DNA of 64,000 bases from Plectrocnemia conspersa (GCA_009617715.1 VTFK01000021.1:868001-932000), one strand, 5' to 3'; positions 26,401 through 41,400 are shown, counted from the stretch's first letter. The notes: a model not told the origin generated them from the sequence alone. Translations and numbers: made by a program.

Positions 26401-29400
26401 ATACATTGTAAGAACTGAATGATTTGTGTCGGAACAAATAATACACCATCTGGAAAGATAATGAACTCATTTTTTGGGGATATCAGAGGAATTATTTATT
26501 TTGAAAAAATCAAGGTCTATAATAGTCTAAGATCATCTCGATTCCAATTATTGCTTACAACTCTTTAACCTTTACCGGACAATTTTTTTTTCTTATTGAA
26601 TCCACTGCGGTCCAATTTATTCAATCACAAAAATTAGGCTTCTTACCTATTGTTTATGTATAATTTATTTCGTAAAAATAAATGTGCGTAAAAGGATCAG
26701 CTTTTTCAAAAGGTCTAGAGGCGGCCATTTAATTGATATTATTTTTCATAATTAATGAAATACTTTAAATTTGTGTTTTTTTTTTAAATGTTCGTAAAAT
26801 GAAGTTGGATCACTTTATATATGATATCCTTCAGCATGAACAATGTATGTAAAAATGTAAAAACAAAACTTTTTATGCTTGCACTACTCTCTGGAAGTTG
26901 TCCGAACCGAAGTTCAACTGAAGTCGGCCGAGGTCGCCGACTTCCGAGTAGCGGCCACACTGCCACAAATTTCATATGCCGTCCAGACGGCGGGCGTGAA
27001 CGACGTACGTACGGCGGCTGCTGTCATGTACAGCTGGCATATTTGCGCGCGATCAAAAAATGTGCCAAATAATCGCAATTTTTAAATTGTCATGTTATTA
27101 AAATTACGGTACTGATAATTATAAAAGTTTGTGTGGGCACTCACCAATATAATATTAGTGAAAACTTTTCGGTCGTAAATATTACATTTACGCAAAATCT
27201 TTGTCGGCTTTTGCAAAATGCCATAAGGCATAAAAATGATACTTCAGAATACAAACACCACATCTGTGACTATCCTAGAATTTGTCGCCATCGATTCTAA
27301 ATAAGAATTCGTTATGGTGTGACATTTATATAAACCGATCTGGGAAAATTCATTAGGATATTCAAAACGATTTTTTTTTAACAAAATCAAGTACCACTAA
27401 TTATTTTTTAAATATTTAATTTTATATGAAAAAAAATATAATAACGATATCTGTTAGAAGAATATACTATCAAAAATATAATTAATCCCTTTTGGTGCCC
27501 TAAAATATTCAAAGATGTCAGTAAGTCTGTTTGAGTCCTCGATAAGCATGTGGTATTATAGTTTGACCACGTGACCACGATGCAGCGCTCGATATACGTG
27601 TTGACCATAGGAAGCCTAAGCGCATACTGAAATTGAACCGAGTTACTAGTTCTATCTCAGTTTGCGAAAAACCATATCATTATCTCTCTCACTCTCGTCA
27701 CTTAACACGCGAGAGAGCGAAAGGAGAAGTATCTCACCGCTCGCGCTCGAAAGAGCAGCTCCGACTTCGGTTCCTTTGACTTCCGTCCGTTTGCCGACAA
27801 TGTTCGGAAGCGCTCGAAGCTGGCCAAGTCGACCGAATTACCCCCACTTAACTTCCCGTTCTCGGTAACCTCGGACAACTTCCGAGAGATTTTAGACTGA
27901 ACTCGACCGAACTAACCCACTATATTCTCCGTCCTTGGCCAACCTTGGCCAACTTCCAGAGAGTGTAGTGCAGGCATTAGATTAAAAACCATTGATAACA
28001 ATTTACATGTCTAGGTTTTGAGCGGCTGGTACAGACTGGATAAAAAATTGTTTCAAAAATCCATCGATGGATTAACAGATTTTACGTAAATTTTAGTAAT
28101 TTAACAATTCAAGGTAAAAGGGTTAGGAATTACAAAATATTTTTACCGTAATATATTGATAGAATAAAATAAAATACTGGAAATGTTATCATAAAGTCAT
28201 TTAAAATGTCTTCAAAAACTAGAAAATATATAGGGCCATGACATACTATATGCCTTTGGACTGTAATGGTAAAATCATTTTGGGCATGACATACATGCAT
28301 TTGGACTTCTAAAGGTTAAGAGTTTTACTTGATGAAGAGTATTTATTGATTTGTTTGAAGACTATAATTGGAACTCTGAAATATATTTCACCCAAGTTTT
28401 TACTTTTTTTTTATATATGTACATGTACTCTTTATGTATTCGAATCGGATAACTTTATGAACAACCCTCGTGCGTAAGATATTATATAAGCGCTATCATT
28501 TTTCTCGTGCTATGATAGATTTATCTGGCATGCCGACTTTATCAATGAATTTCGTCTCAATTATCGCGGTGAATCACCATCGATTGCCATGACTTATGGC
28601 CTCTTTATTGAGCTGAATCATTCGGTCGCCGTCCTTGTTGTGTTTGTTTCGCCTTTGATGGTTTCAAAATGAACTGCTCAAGTAATATTGGTTAGTACTT
28701 ACCATACACGTTCAATTAATAATATAATTATCTTTATTTTTTACAGGTTCTCCGCCCCCCCTGGAATTAGCAGCCTTGGCGCCGGCCATATTGGCCGCCT
28801 TGTTTCTAGTCACCCTGGTGCTGCTGCTCACTGGTTGCGTATGTTGCAGGACCCATAAGTTCACGGTGAGTAATATAATATTAATCGCCGTTTTTTAACC
28901 CTAGAGGGGTAATCTGGAAACCGCTCATTTGACTCGACAACAAATCGGATGTACGCGACGGGTTCCGATAACGAAATTAACGAGATTTCGTAGAAGAGCG
29001 CTGGAACCAGATTTTCGTTGAACCCATCCCATCTAATTGAACGTTTGCTTTAAGCAAATCGCGTGGGAGTTGCCAATCAGCTCGGCTGTATATATTATTA
29101 TGTCATGTTATCGCTATTAATTATATTATATAATCATAAGGTCAATCAAGATTGAATGTCCCAAATGTATCTAGAGGAAAATTTCTGATTATAATATAAG
29201 TATGTTGTTTATTAGTTTATTTTTTATGGATTGCATTCATGATAATGCATATACAATCTCCTATCCATAATTAAAATATTTTCTATCATACTTTATATGT
29301 AACTATTGAGAGCTGCATATACTTTCAGCGTCTTTGCGGCAATAGCCACAATGTTTTTAATATCAATTACTTGTTTAGATGACTAATCGCCCACCGCCAT

Positions 29401-32400
29401 AGCTCGATTCTCACCCGATCGCCCACTTCGCTGACGATCGACAGATTTCTCTCCGAAGCTACACGCGATGTTTTTGTCGTTATCGTGTCATTTTTTTTTG
29501 CATAAGCGTTCAATCGCCCGCAGAAGGTCGGTACGAGTCATGAAATCACGAATGACCGTTTGGTCCAATCCGCCGGTTAAATAGCTCAATTGAACGAAGT
29601 ACTTGTTCTTTATGAGCGAATATTATTTGTTGAATGGAGCCAGCGTGCGTGCCGTTGCCCAATCAGAATATGAGTATGTGTCGAATTGTGTGCTCTGGCA
29701 AAGTATTGCCCTTAGTACTACAAATTGAGGTTAGATGTTATCGGCTCGACAGTTCAATGTGAACTGTGAGCGCCACTCGTATGCTCTGCTATTTAAACAG
29801 TTTCGAACAGGGGGCGCGTTAGCGCGAGTATCATAAATTTGAAGCTAGGAATAATTCTCATTAACATTCGCAATTTTGTTAGTAACACACGCCCCCGCTG
29901 AGTGCGCCGGCGCTGCATTCTTTGGCCAATTCCATGCAGCCAAAATAAATATAGTCGTATTTCACGCATATCAGAATATTGTTATTGTATGTTTTTTAAA
30001 GCGTGTTATTTTAATCAATGATTATATATCAATCGTCTGATTTGATTCTCAGTAAAGTAATTGCCGTTTTCTTGTGTTATAATATGTATCGAACACATTT
30101 ACACGCAAAAATTTCAAGCATAGATCATTAGAAAATCATTGTAATCAAATTAGAGAAAGTAAATTAAACTGTGGAACATGGCAAAAACTTAATGCCGTAT
30201 AATCTGCATCGCAAACTTTTGATTAGACCGCTGAAGCTATTGATTTTTGTAATATTTAAAAAATAAAACGTGTAATACTTATATATTCTCCATCTTTTTC
30301 TACAATTATTATCCACGTTTTAATCGTTTTTTATATCTGATTCGAAAAATAATGTATTTTTGGAAGCAATGGATTATTTTTATATTCGTTTCTGTGAAAT
30401 ATTTTTTCCAACTAAAACTGTTGCATGGATTTAGATAGAGGATAGTCGTTTGGAGCAATGTCTGAAGAATACGGTGGGCGAGAAAGGAGTTCCCAAGAAA
30501 ATCCATTGATTTTTTCTATCGTCTTCTTAGGATATATTAGGGCGAGAGTTGTCTTGGTGTAAAATTACCCTTCTTTAATTTATGAGGAAAGGTTTTTTAT
30601 GCCTAAACGAATAAACTAAGCACACAATGTGTGTCGTAATTGTCTGCACATAATCCAATAACTAATAATGAATTATGTTCGTTATATGCCACCAAATTAT
30701 CTTATTGGGGTGTTCTCCTGTTCTCGGGGTTGGAATTGGGGGTTGACTGTCATTCAACCACTGCCTTTTACGTCGCGTGTTAAAGTAAAGCATCCACTTC
30801 TCATCTTCAGTAACAATTCGACTCAAAAATAAATCTTTCTATTCTAGAATCATTAATTATTGGCATATTGAGATTCGCTGCGTTATGTTTTCTTCAGAGA
30901 ATTTATGAGATACCCATATTCTACAAATGAACACCTTTTCTAACGTTTTAAATGCCTGAATTGATGTAGGCAACACGTTGAACTTTTGTGCTAGCTTCTG
31001 TATCGTTAATCTTGGACTTGCTTTGACGGCAACCCTAATAACCTCACTAACAACCTCGAATTACTACCCGAATTTACTTGGATGTTCAATGTCAAAATTC
31101 CTAGAACCACATTTAACTCTTTCTAATTTTAATGGCGTTCCTGTTTATTGCATTACATGTGTTTAACTGCTATTGTCGCATTATAACCGAGTTGAAATTC
31201 ATAATGCATAATATAGCTTAACTAAGAGTATTTTATCTCCACTGCCATTGTTGATTTAGGGTTGAAAATATCGAAACAAAAATATATCGTTACTTAATAG
31301 CATCATTAATACGACTACTATTAATTAATACCGAAAGAATAGTGAAATTATTGGTTTTTATAAAAAGTTATACATTTTTGCAACTGTAAGAAAGAATTAT
31401 TATTAAAAAAAGAATAAAACGATGTCACTGATTTTATAGATATTGATTTCAATGTGATATCTCACTACTTTCAGTTTTCTCCGTTGTAACGCATTGGGAA
31501 AACCCCCGTCAATTATAATAAATTTAAAATACTATAAATTAATCAAAATACGTTTTCTGTATTTTTATATATTTTTTTATTATTCACTAAAATTAGCTGG
31601 TACAGTTCTTAGCTTACACAGTTTTTGAAAAAATAAACAAAAATTTACTCTGAATGCCAATTAGAGTTAATTTATTTCTAGTAAAATTGCAATTTATGGG
31701 TGAAAAAAAAACTACCAAATATACCGCCGCGTTCTCTTTCTGAAATATACACTGCACGTGGGTATAAATCTACATTTTATTTAATGTAACTAGTAGTTGA
31801 CTTAGATGCCCGTTATACCAAATTGGAAAGTGTTTTATGCATTACGCTCATAATATCGCTATTCGCTACTAGTATATCTGACCCTTTCTACCACGATTTG
31901 AACGTCGTTAATTGTCATCAATGCCTTTAAGTAGTATATATAGATGGATAAGGAAAACGCTCGTCCTTAATCTACCACGAAACCTATTGATGATCGGAAA
32001 ACAGCCTTGCGTACCACCCCTCGTCGTCGTTCAGAGGATATTATAATTAATATATCACGAACTCTAAAATTCTATATGTACAATGTGCGATAAATAAATT
32101 TACTCGTTTTTTAATTTGTGAATAAAATAGTTGACATTTTCATATTTTTTTCCAATTCGGTGCTAGTTAACCGTTTGACTGCCGTAAGGACACCGGTGTC
32201 CACTTAGGAACGACGACATGAATGCCGCTAGGACGCGGGTGTCCGTTTCTAGTTTTGTATTTTTTTTTTAAATTATGAAACAATTTTTTTCTATACTTAT
32301 GTGTATAAACTGGGTGTAATCTTGTTCCTATAATAAATAGTGGTTCACATAATTTTTTTTAAATATGTTGATAAAATCATCTATATTTGCCAAAAACATG

Positions 32401-35400
32401 CTCGGCATTCTTATCATACATACACCGCCTAATTTCGCTTGGTACTAAAAGGGTCTGACTTTTTAGCTCCCAAGTCGCATTGCGTTTAAGTTTTAGTGGG
32501 TAAATTGCTGTACTCTTATCTCTGCTGGCCAAATGTGTGGATTGCTTTGTTATATTATATACACTTATGTATATTAAAAGTATGTCTTGTCCAATTATGC
32601 TAAAAGCAGGCGAAACATATTTTCGTTTCAAGAAAGTAATCAAGGAGAGTGAAAAAACCGTTGCGTTCTTTATGTATGCACACAACTGGAGCACAATGCA
32701 ACGGTCACAGCAAAATGTGCGGAGAGTTCGCGATGAACGTGAAACAGTGCCAAAGGATTTTCTTAAGGAGATGCCAAAATGTCACATATCATGCTTCGAG
32801 TCAAAATAATATTACGGATTAAGGTCTACGAACTTCTTCTGCTTCGAAATAAACGCGATAATTATAACAGACAGCATCCATTCTATGTTGACATTGTGTC
32901 TTACAATGCAAGTTTAAAAAAATACACACTCCCACGCAGGTTGGAAATGATGCGCGGAGCTTTTGTGTGTGAGTTGCACAAAAACACGACAATGGCGTTT
33001 CCACGCCGTATATCCTAAATTAATTGCCGGCGATTCTCACACTGGGCGACGCGAGTCCTTATTCGGCGTCTGTCTACTGTAGTATAATATTTCGTGTTTT
33101 ATTATCAATTTTCGAACGAGAACTTTCCGCTCACGCTCGTTCTGTGCAAATCGTACATAATATTATTGTGTGTGTGCCCACGGAAAAGCGTGGGCCCCCC
33201 GTGGGCACGGCACTGCGAAGGTCGCCGCTAAATTTTGCCCGTAAAATCGACCGCCCCAGGCGCACCCCGAATTCAATTTTTCAGCAACCCTATTTACGCA
33301 CAGGAAGGCCCAAAAACCGAAAGAGTATAAATTGTGTGGTTAGATAATTGTCGTTGGATATATAATTTATGAAACTGTTTGTAGTAAATCATCGAGTACA
33401 GTGGCTAAGCTATATGACACTTACTAAAATGGGTTGAACACGTTGGACCGTTCACGCGTTTTCGCGTGATAACGAATCTTCGCGGTCTGAATGTGCTAAT
33501 ATAGAGGTGTCAACGTAGCCCCTTTTCGCGGGTTTTCACGGATAAGTTTGGCGCGATTTCAGCTGAACTCTTATTTATTTAAGTCTGAAGTGAAGTTGTA
33601 GTTCGGGATGAAGTTCCTACTGGAAGTAGCGGAAGTTTATTACGGGTGAAAGTGATTCAGTACGACCGTGTTCAAATTTATATCTCCTTTCCAATAGTAA
33701 ATTGTATTTAGCACCGACCAACGTATTATGCAGGTTGTTTCGGTTATTTTTTGCAAGCACCTTAAAACCACTATGGAAGTCATAAGTGATCATTTTTATA
33801 AAGCTGACGAGAAACTCTTCGTTTTTAGAATGACAATATCAATCAATTAGTTATGTAGCTTTTAGCAAGTCCTTGCGACTAATGTCGCAACCATCACGGG
33901 TGGTCTCGATATAATTAAAGATAAAAATAATTAAAACCGCACATAAGGATAATTAACAGATAATCATAATTTTAGTAAGAGCTGCTGTTTAGAAATGGAG
34001 AGACGGAATATCGGCATTTTGTTTTATATTGATTTTTAATATAAACAGAAAAAAAATATTTGGAAATGATTTGCAAGGTATCGGCATTTAAAGTATCTTT
34101 ATGATTATCCGTACCATCCTGTATAAAGTGACTTGTCGGGGTTGTTTGACTTTCAGGGGCTCTCAAGTTGACTCTAATTCCAATTGGCGGTAAACATGTG
34201 TATACATAACCGAGCGATGGACGGAGAGCGAAAGGAATGTGCTCTGGGGAAAAAGTAGCGACGCATATGTCTCGTGTGAGTCACTCTCGATGCAATTGTT
34301 GAGCTCTCGTTGTTCGTCCTTCGCACTATAAATACATAAACTGTAGACTGCCGTGCTGATTTTATGATAGCTCAAGATTTTCAAACGGTATGATAATCTG
34401 ATTTGAATTTGCTTTTTAATTAAGAGCGGCATTCGCTAGATAGTTAAATCTAGCATCACATTAGGAGCGGTTCGAATGCCTATGTACACAGTCTTTAATC
34501 GAATCCATGCTTTAATTACTGGTTGCCACGAAGTTCACTTCCGAAAATTATATTTGTACAGGCGCACACACAAGTTTTTATTTTAGCTTAATTGAAATTG
34601 TTCAATGGTTCTAAAAATGCTTCGAGAATATCTGGAGCAGTGGCGGATCCTTGCGTTCTGATGCTTGTGAGATGGTGTACAATAAAATAATTTTATTTGA
34701 CTGATCAGATTCTTAATAAAATTTGTATTTTTAGTACAGCTAATATCTTTTATCTCATTGGTATTAATTATGACGCAGATCAACACTCATTGTTCTTATC
34801 TCATTTATATAGGCTTAAAAAAATATACACAATTTAGGTTTTAAGATAAACGTTTTATAATAAAACTGGTTAAAGGCCGTTATATATTTATTGTAGATAA
34901 CGAAGATATTAATTGCACATGAAAAAACTGTAAGATTGTTTAAAGAATCAGCATGAATAAAAACGAGAATCATTATGGTTTAATGCAAATTTAAAGAACC
35001 TGCACATCTAGCAACAGTCGGAGAGAAACTAATATTAATAAAAGTATCGAATGCATTCCTAGTGTACAATAAATTGCCAAGTCTCGGTGAAACTCACATA
35101 TATATATGAAGCGTTTGTTGCTGAGCAAAACCATGAGCGAACGATGACCTCTGCATGAGCCCATACATATATAATATCAGTACAAAAGTAAAAAAATATG
35201 CACCTACAAATATGCTAGATATAATTGTAAAACTACTGAAAGAAGTTGTCAAAGGCTAGTTTATTCATTGATATTGAATGGAATTATTAATAAAAGTACG
35301 TTCAGTACGTACATGCCATTGAAAGACAAGTAAAAGTCTCAATTGAAGATGTTTTATAGTTTTAGATTCATGACTTTCTTTTCCATATAAACTAGCATCG

Positions 35401-38400
35401 GAGCTAAAACCACTTATGAATTACGAATTTCGACTTGTAGTCAGTATTTTGTACAAACGGGATCATAATTTACGTCAATTTTCGAATTACAGGCGGCCCT
35501 CGACTTTCGCACATAATTGGTTCCTGAAAATGTGTGCGAATGTTGAATGTTTGAAAGTAGAGGGAAGTAAAAAAAATTGAAATTGTGTGTATTTTAAAAT
35601 GTTTATTTATCAAGTAAATATAAGATATTTAAGAGGCGTTTAAGAGACATGTTTAAGTGGGGTTTGCGGGTGTTTCCTTTGAAAAGTTATCAAGAGTTAA
35701 CTGTTTTCCACTATTCTTTTTCTTTTCTTCATATAGTATTTTATAACATGCTATGTCTTTATTGATCATCCTACGCACTTGAGATATGCGTTCTCCATTG
35801 GGATCATAATCTTCCATAATATTAAAAAAATTGTTAAGATGCGTGAAGGCTTCATTCATATTTTTCATTGTTAAAGAGTTTTCCAAAATAAACCTGTCCC
35901 ATCTACATTAAATATTTGGCTAGAAGAATATTCTACATCTTCAATAATTTTGGATAATTAGGAAATAAATTCTTTTGCAGCATCTTTATCCTCATATTTA
36001 TCTCCAGTAGATTTAATATTATGAAAAGAATACCTCATTTTAAAATTGTAAAACCAACCGTTACTTGCTTGAAAAACCGTGTTAAAATCTTTTTTTAATC
36101 TATCCTTCCAATATTTGTGCAAACTAAGAGCTTTTGCTTGAATAATTGAAATACTCAGAGGAACATCTATTTGATGTTGGTCATCGATCCATGATGACAA
36201 AGATTTTTCCATTTCATTCATGTTTTTTTGCCGCGTTTTTTTGGTAACATATCTTTAAAGATTGTGGAAATATATCTTTAATTTCCACAATTTTGAACGT
36301 ATTCCTTAATTATATTTTTATTTTGCAAACATATCGTAGACCTGTTTGTATCATACGAACGTCCGATTGAAGCAAAAGATTCACCGCTATCAGAATGTCT
36401 AATAATTTCCACCTTTGTCTCGAATCGTGTGATGTTTATGAGTCCTTGATTTCTTTTTGTTCGTATCAACACAAGTATTTCCGTTTCTCACTCATGTTTA
36501 TCATTTTTTTTTAAAAATGTAATTTTAAAAATGATTTTTTTTTTAAATGTGCGAAATGGTGAATTGTGCGAAAGTCGAACGTTCGAAAGTCAAGGGCCGC
36601 CTGTATCGGGGTTTTCTTGTATATACTGTCATGGACGCTCGCACCTCTCCGCAATACCCACACCAACCAGAACTCTAAGGATCTTCCACGGACAAACCCC
36701 TGCGCCAGCTTTTCCACCACTGTTCGGAGAAAACATCTCGCTATGCATAGTCTGTCGCAATATGTAATATAATTTAATAAAATTCTCACTAGTTTTCACC
36801 TGCGTCTTACTGGGTGCGAAGTAACATCCTAAAGGGTTAGAATCCCGAAATTAAATTAAATAAAACAATACATTAAAATAATCATAAATAACAAGCGTAA
36901 TTATTATATTCGCAATTGAAAATTTCATTGGTTTTATTTGGTAAAGGTTGACTAAATCTAATCTTAAACCATTAATAATAAATATAAATTTAATCTGTTT
37001 TATCTATGATTTAAGCAGCATATAATTTCACTAGTAGAAAATATGTATCTACCGGTGAAAATATATTCGGATATGATTTCACTAAAAAAAACACATTCAT
37101 TGTAACATAGATAGATTGTCCATCTGATCGCTGGAACTTTTTGCTCTTCGTCGAATCGCCTCGGGCGCCGCCCGCGAATGATGTCATCGTAATCATTCGC
37201 AGTGACCTAACGCCGATTGTGGTGTTGCAGTGCCGAATACCTAACAATGCTCCATTGGGAAACTGTCGCGCTCGATTGATCTGCCCCTCGATTCTGCGCT
37301 TTCCTGCGCAGCAGCACCTGAGCCAACACCTGTCAACCGCGATGAATCACTGTTTCCCTGCCAAGTCCTGTTTTTCAGAACTGAATGAAATACACGCGTT
37401 GCGTACGCCGGCTGCTCAGAGAAGCCGGTTATTCGAGTGCGTCTGCTGGTGTGTGCAAGTGGCAGACAAGACATATGGGACTGTGTGTCATCCTCGCGGG
37501 CGTAGCTCCCCAAGGCCGCCTTGTTTCTTCTTTCCTCTTGTTTGGAGAATGATAAAAATACTCGATCGTTTCACCGTAATGCCGCAGAGACGACAATAGG
37601 TATTTTAAGAAGGTAGATTCTTACTACAGTTTTTTCACAATTAAGGAAAACATTGATTAAGTTAAGATATAATGGTTGCTTAATCATTTAACGATTATTC
37701 TTTAATTCTCTGAATCAATGGAAATGATCCAACGACCCACGTGAGTTTGTTTCTGATAGACACGAGGCTTGATCAGTGATTTAAAAATAGCTCAAAAGTT
37801 AAAAATATCAAGAAACGCAGTAAAGCATCGCCTGTGTCAATTATTTGATTAATCTTAGTGTATGCATATTATTTCAACGATGTGGGTTTAAATAACTGGA
37901 TTTTTTCCCCTCTTATGTGTTCCCTTTTCTCTCCAAGAGAATGGAGTCAGAGATACATTTTCTCTAACTAATTATATCTTATTCGCCATTTGGGTCAATG
38001 TGGGATTGTAAAATTTTAGTAGTCGCTCGAAACCGAACGTATATTTGCGTTTTTACAACATTTTTATTCCTCGGCGGTGAGGTCATCACCCTGTCTTTTA
38101 TTTTTATTTTGTTAAGGGTGTGTATTCTGGGTGCGACCCAGCCGGACGTAACACGCCCGTTTCAGCTGCAAATTATGCAAATGCTAAGCGCTTCGACACA
38201 GTTTTAGGGCGTACATCGATCTGCAGGCATGTACCTTTTTATTACTCAGAAACTTTTTGCATTTCCAGATTAAATACTAATCAAGTGATTAAATATACTA
38301 AAATAATCACATTGCCTCTAGCGTAAATCTTGAGCATGTTGCAGCAACGGTGAGGTTCATCGTTCGCAATGACCAAGAATGTGATTGTGGGGGGACAGTA

Positions 38401-41400
38401 AATTTTCAGCTTCAAGGCATTTGTTATTTATTTAAATAATGCACTTGTTTGTGGAAATTTAAAAATATTTTATTTTTATATGCTGCATATGTATGTTTTA
38501 ATATGTTGCTGTCCAACCTCTCCATCTTAATGACTGGGTTGAAACCATTAATGAGCAAATCATATTAACGTTTTTAATGGAATAAAATATTATTTATTAG
38601 ATATTCCCAATGAGAAAATCATCTCATTTAGGCTAAAGGCTTCTGGTGTTCAACCCGGGAATATGAGGTTATAGAAAGTACAACACCTCCCTACAAATTC
38701 CCCAGTTTCACTTATTTGGAGATCAGTTTTGAAATTTAAATTAAATATTGACTTTTAAAGTAAGCACTTCGATTATTAACTATTGCGCAGAGCGATTCCA
38801 AGAAGTTACAGTCACGCTTCTCACATGCAACCGATTAATTAACAATATACCTGACGTTCGGCTGCCTACCTGTTGAGTCATTCCTTAATCAGTTTTATTA
38901 TTTGTCTTGCACTATGAATTCTCATAAATTATTTTGCGAATAACGAACGTGTCAGATCCGCCATATTTCTCGCGCGTTACGAGGGGTCACTACGTGGATC
39001 GAATCTCAGTATGGCCACTATACTATGGCTTAAATATTCTATGTTGCGCATAGCTAGTAGTTCTACGTTGGTATAGGCCAGGAGTAGGTAGACTTTTGAG
39101 TCGGTGTAAAATATTTTATGCTTTTAATTTTAATAATTGCAGTTTACCATAAAAAATAGAAAGCTGAGTTTAGCCGTTAAATTTTGCGTATTTCACCCTC
39201 AAATTTATAAAACAACATCAAGGGCAATAACACATATTTAGATGACTAATAATTTGATTTTTTAGCCATACAAATGTGTGCAATTCGTTGATATTAAGAT
39301 GGATCGTTTGTACCGTGACTCTGCGTCGTGAAATCTCAATGTGATATTCTCTATACTCTTTATTATATATTTTTATACCATATATGCACAAATTAATTCG
39401 ATTTCAATTAATCATCAAAATATTCATGTGGTTAACGAGAGACCATTACATGCCCAAAAGTGACCGTTTGGTGCAGATTGTGGTCAGGCGGCGTCATTGG
39501 GCCTTACTTTTTTTTTGAAAACGATAAAGGTCGGATTGTTACAATCAACGGTGTGCGCTACAGGCGTACAATAACCGACTATTTTTGGCACGAAATCGAA
39601 TATATTGCTGTGGAAGACATATGGTTCCAACAAGACGGCTCAACTTGCCACACATTGACCTTCCAAAAAAACGTGCCGAAAAATTAACATTTAAACTTTT
39701 TTTGTACAAATAATAAACCGATTAACCGATTTTTATTGTTAATTTTTTTTTTATTTAAAAAAATAAATATGTAAATGATTGTTTAAAATTATGTAAAAAT
39801 ATCTAATTTAATTGCTTATAAATATATTCATGGTAAAATAACAGGAGATAGATAATGAAATGGATGAAAAAATATTTGTATTATTTTTGAGAATATTTTT
39901 TTATTTTTGTTTGCATAGTAGATGTACAAAATAAATTATAAATTGTGAAAAATTTGATATAAAATTCATTATAATGGACAATAACATATTTATTGACAAG
40001 AAAAATGCAAATGGATTATTATTTTATACATTGCCAAAATTTGTAGGAAATATATTAAAAATATTATAATACAAAAAATATCATGAATATTAAACGACAT
40101 TTAAATTATAATGATATGTATTTATTTATTTGAAAACAAGTTTTTTTAAAGGGCTAATGCATAAAGTTTATTAACCCTTTATGTGCCATAGTATATTGGC
40201 GTAATATACGACCGTAATGCCAGCCATTGTTATTAAAAATTACAAAGGCACATTTAATTTTCGTCATTTTATGAATGTTATAGAGTGGTAATAATTTAAA
40301 CGTTTCTCCATATATGACTCGATATGCATAAAGTATTATAATATCATTTCAAAGTATAAATGCGAATTTTTTCGAGAGTTTCCTAGGAAGCTCGTGGCAA
40401 CATGGCGCGACTCGATAGAGCTTCGTACAGCGTCTGTGGCATACAAACGGTTAAGATCCATCGAACTTCGAATTTTCGTTTTCCGCAGTTGACGCTGATT
40501 TAATTGCTAATAAAGAATCGTATATTTTTTCGAGTTTTATATTATACTACACTGTTTAGTATATTCAAATAATTTAAAATATTTTTGTAGTTGAAATGAT
40601 TCCTAAGAAACGTCTCTTCACTTCTGGAACAGTCATAATGGATTATGCATATACTTTTATGCATTTCTATAATTAAGGAATCTTTTTTATGAGTTGAAGC
40701 AAAGAATTTTATCGCTGTCGCTTCGCTTAGTAATTTATTCATTGATTTTTTATGCGTCTGAAAATTTCTGAAAAAAAAAAATTATTTAATTTCAAAATAA
40801 TCGTAAAAAGTAGGTCTTCGGTTTTTTAAAATAATACCGAAAATCTGGTTAATCGGTCTGAAAACCCTACGATACAACGCTACGATTCAGAGTGATCGAT
40901 AAACATTTTATTCAAAGAAAATCTTCAGGTCAATATGGTCATTTACTTTTAATATTCAAAAACGGCTTTTTAACTTTATTAAAAAAAACGTAATTGTTTA
41001 TTTGACCGTGCAGCGCAATATTTCTAAAAGGTTATACTGATATCTACATGAAACTATTTTTTATATAATGAAACATAAATAAATAGATAGACAAAATCTT
41101 TGTTAGATAAAAATATTGTTTTATTATCGCGTGCGGTTGCGAGACGCAGTTAGCTTATCCCTGGTATATAGGCTTGGAAACAGTCGCAGAAACACAACAA
41201 AATAAAAACTACATATACATGCGTGACCTCTCGATCTCTAACTAGATTTTCCCAACGAACGAAAAGGTCCCTGGGCTTTCAGGGTCTAGCCTTAAGGTTT
41301 AGAATTTGTGCGCCTCCCGCTCCGCCGGGGCCATTTTTTGACTTTTTAATGAAGCAGCACTCAGCTCGAAAATGTTGAGCAACTGTTTTCAAATATGCAG

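Larger units (their letters stand above)
5477..28746 (+). other. LMTK: LMTK intron 1 (23.3 kb)
   Basis: No additional coding exon in frame with its neighbours was recognised. It holds family A repeat copy 2, a mariner relic, two LINE copies in opposite directions, a Tc1 relic, a mariner N-terminal relic, an element with inverted ends and several GC-richer islands. The stretches 5480-6970, 7000-8150, 9660-11820, 12860-15700, 23060-26690 and 27975-28746 are AT-rich and show nothing I can assign. Confidence 0.6.

Noticed and set aside
26574..28320. TTAACC...GGTTAA pair as a possible piggyBac element
   Set aside because: Only six or seven terminal bases agree and the interval contains a separate complete TIR element. 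Chance is likely.
37141..37599. 152-codon + frame
   Set aside because: It lies in a GC-rich intronic island. No domain, no ATG context, no splice sites of matching phase; a - frame is open over part of the same stretch. Composition explains it.
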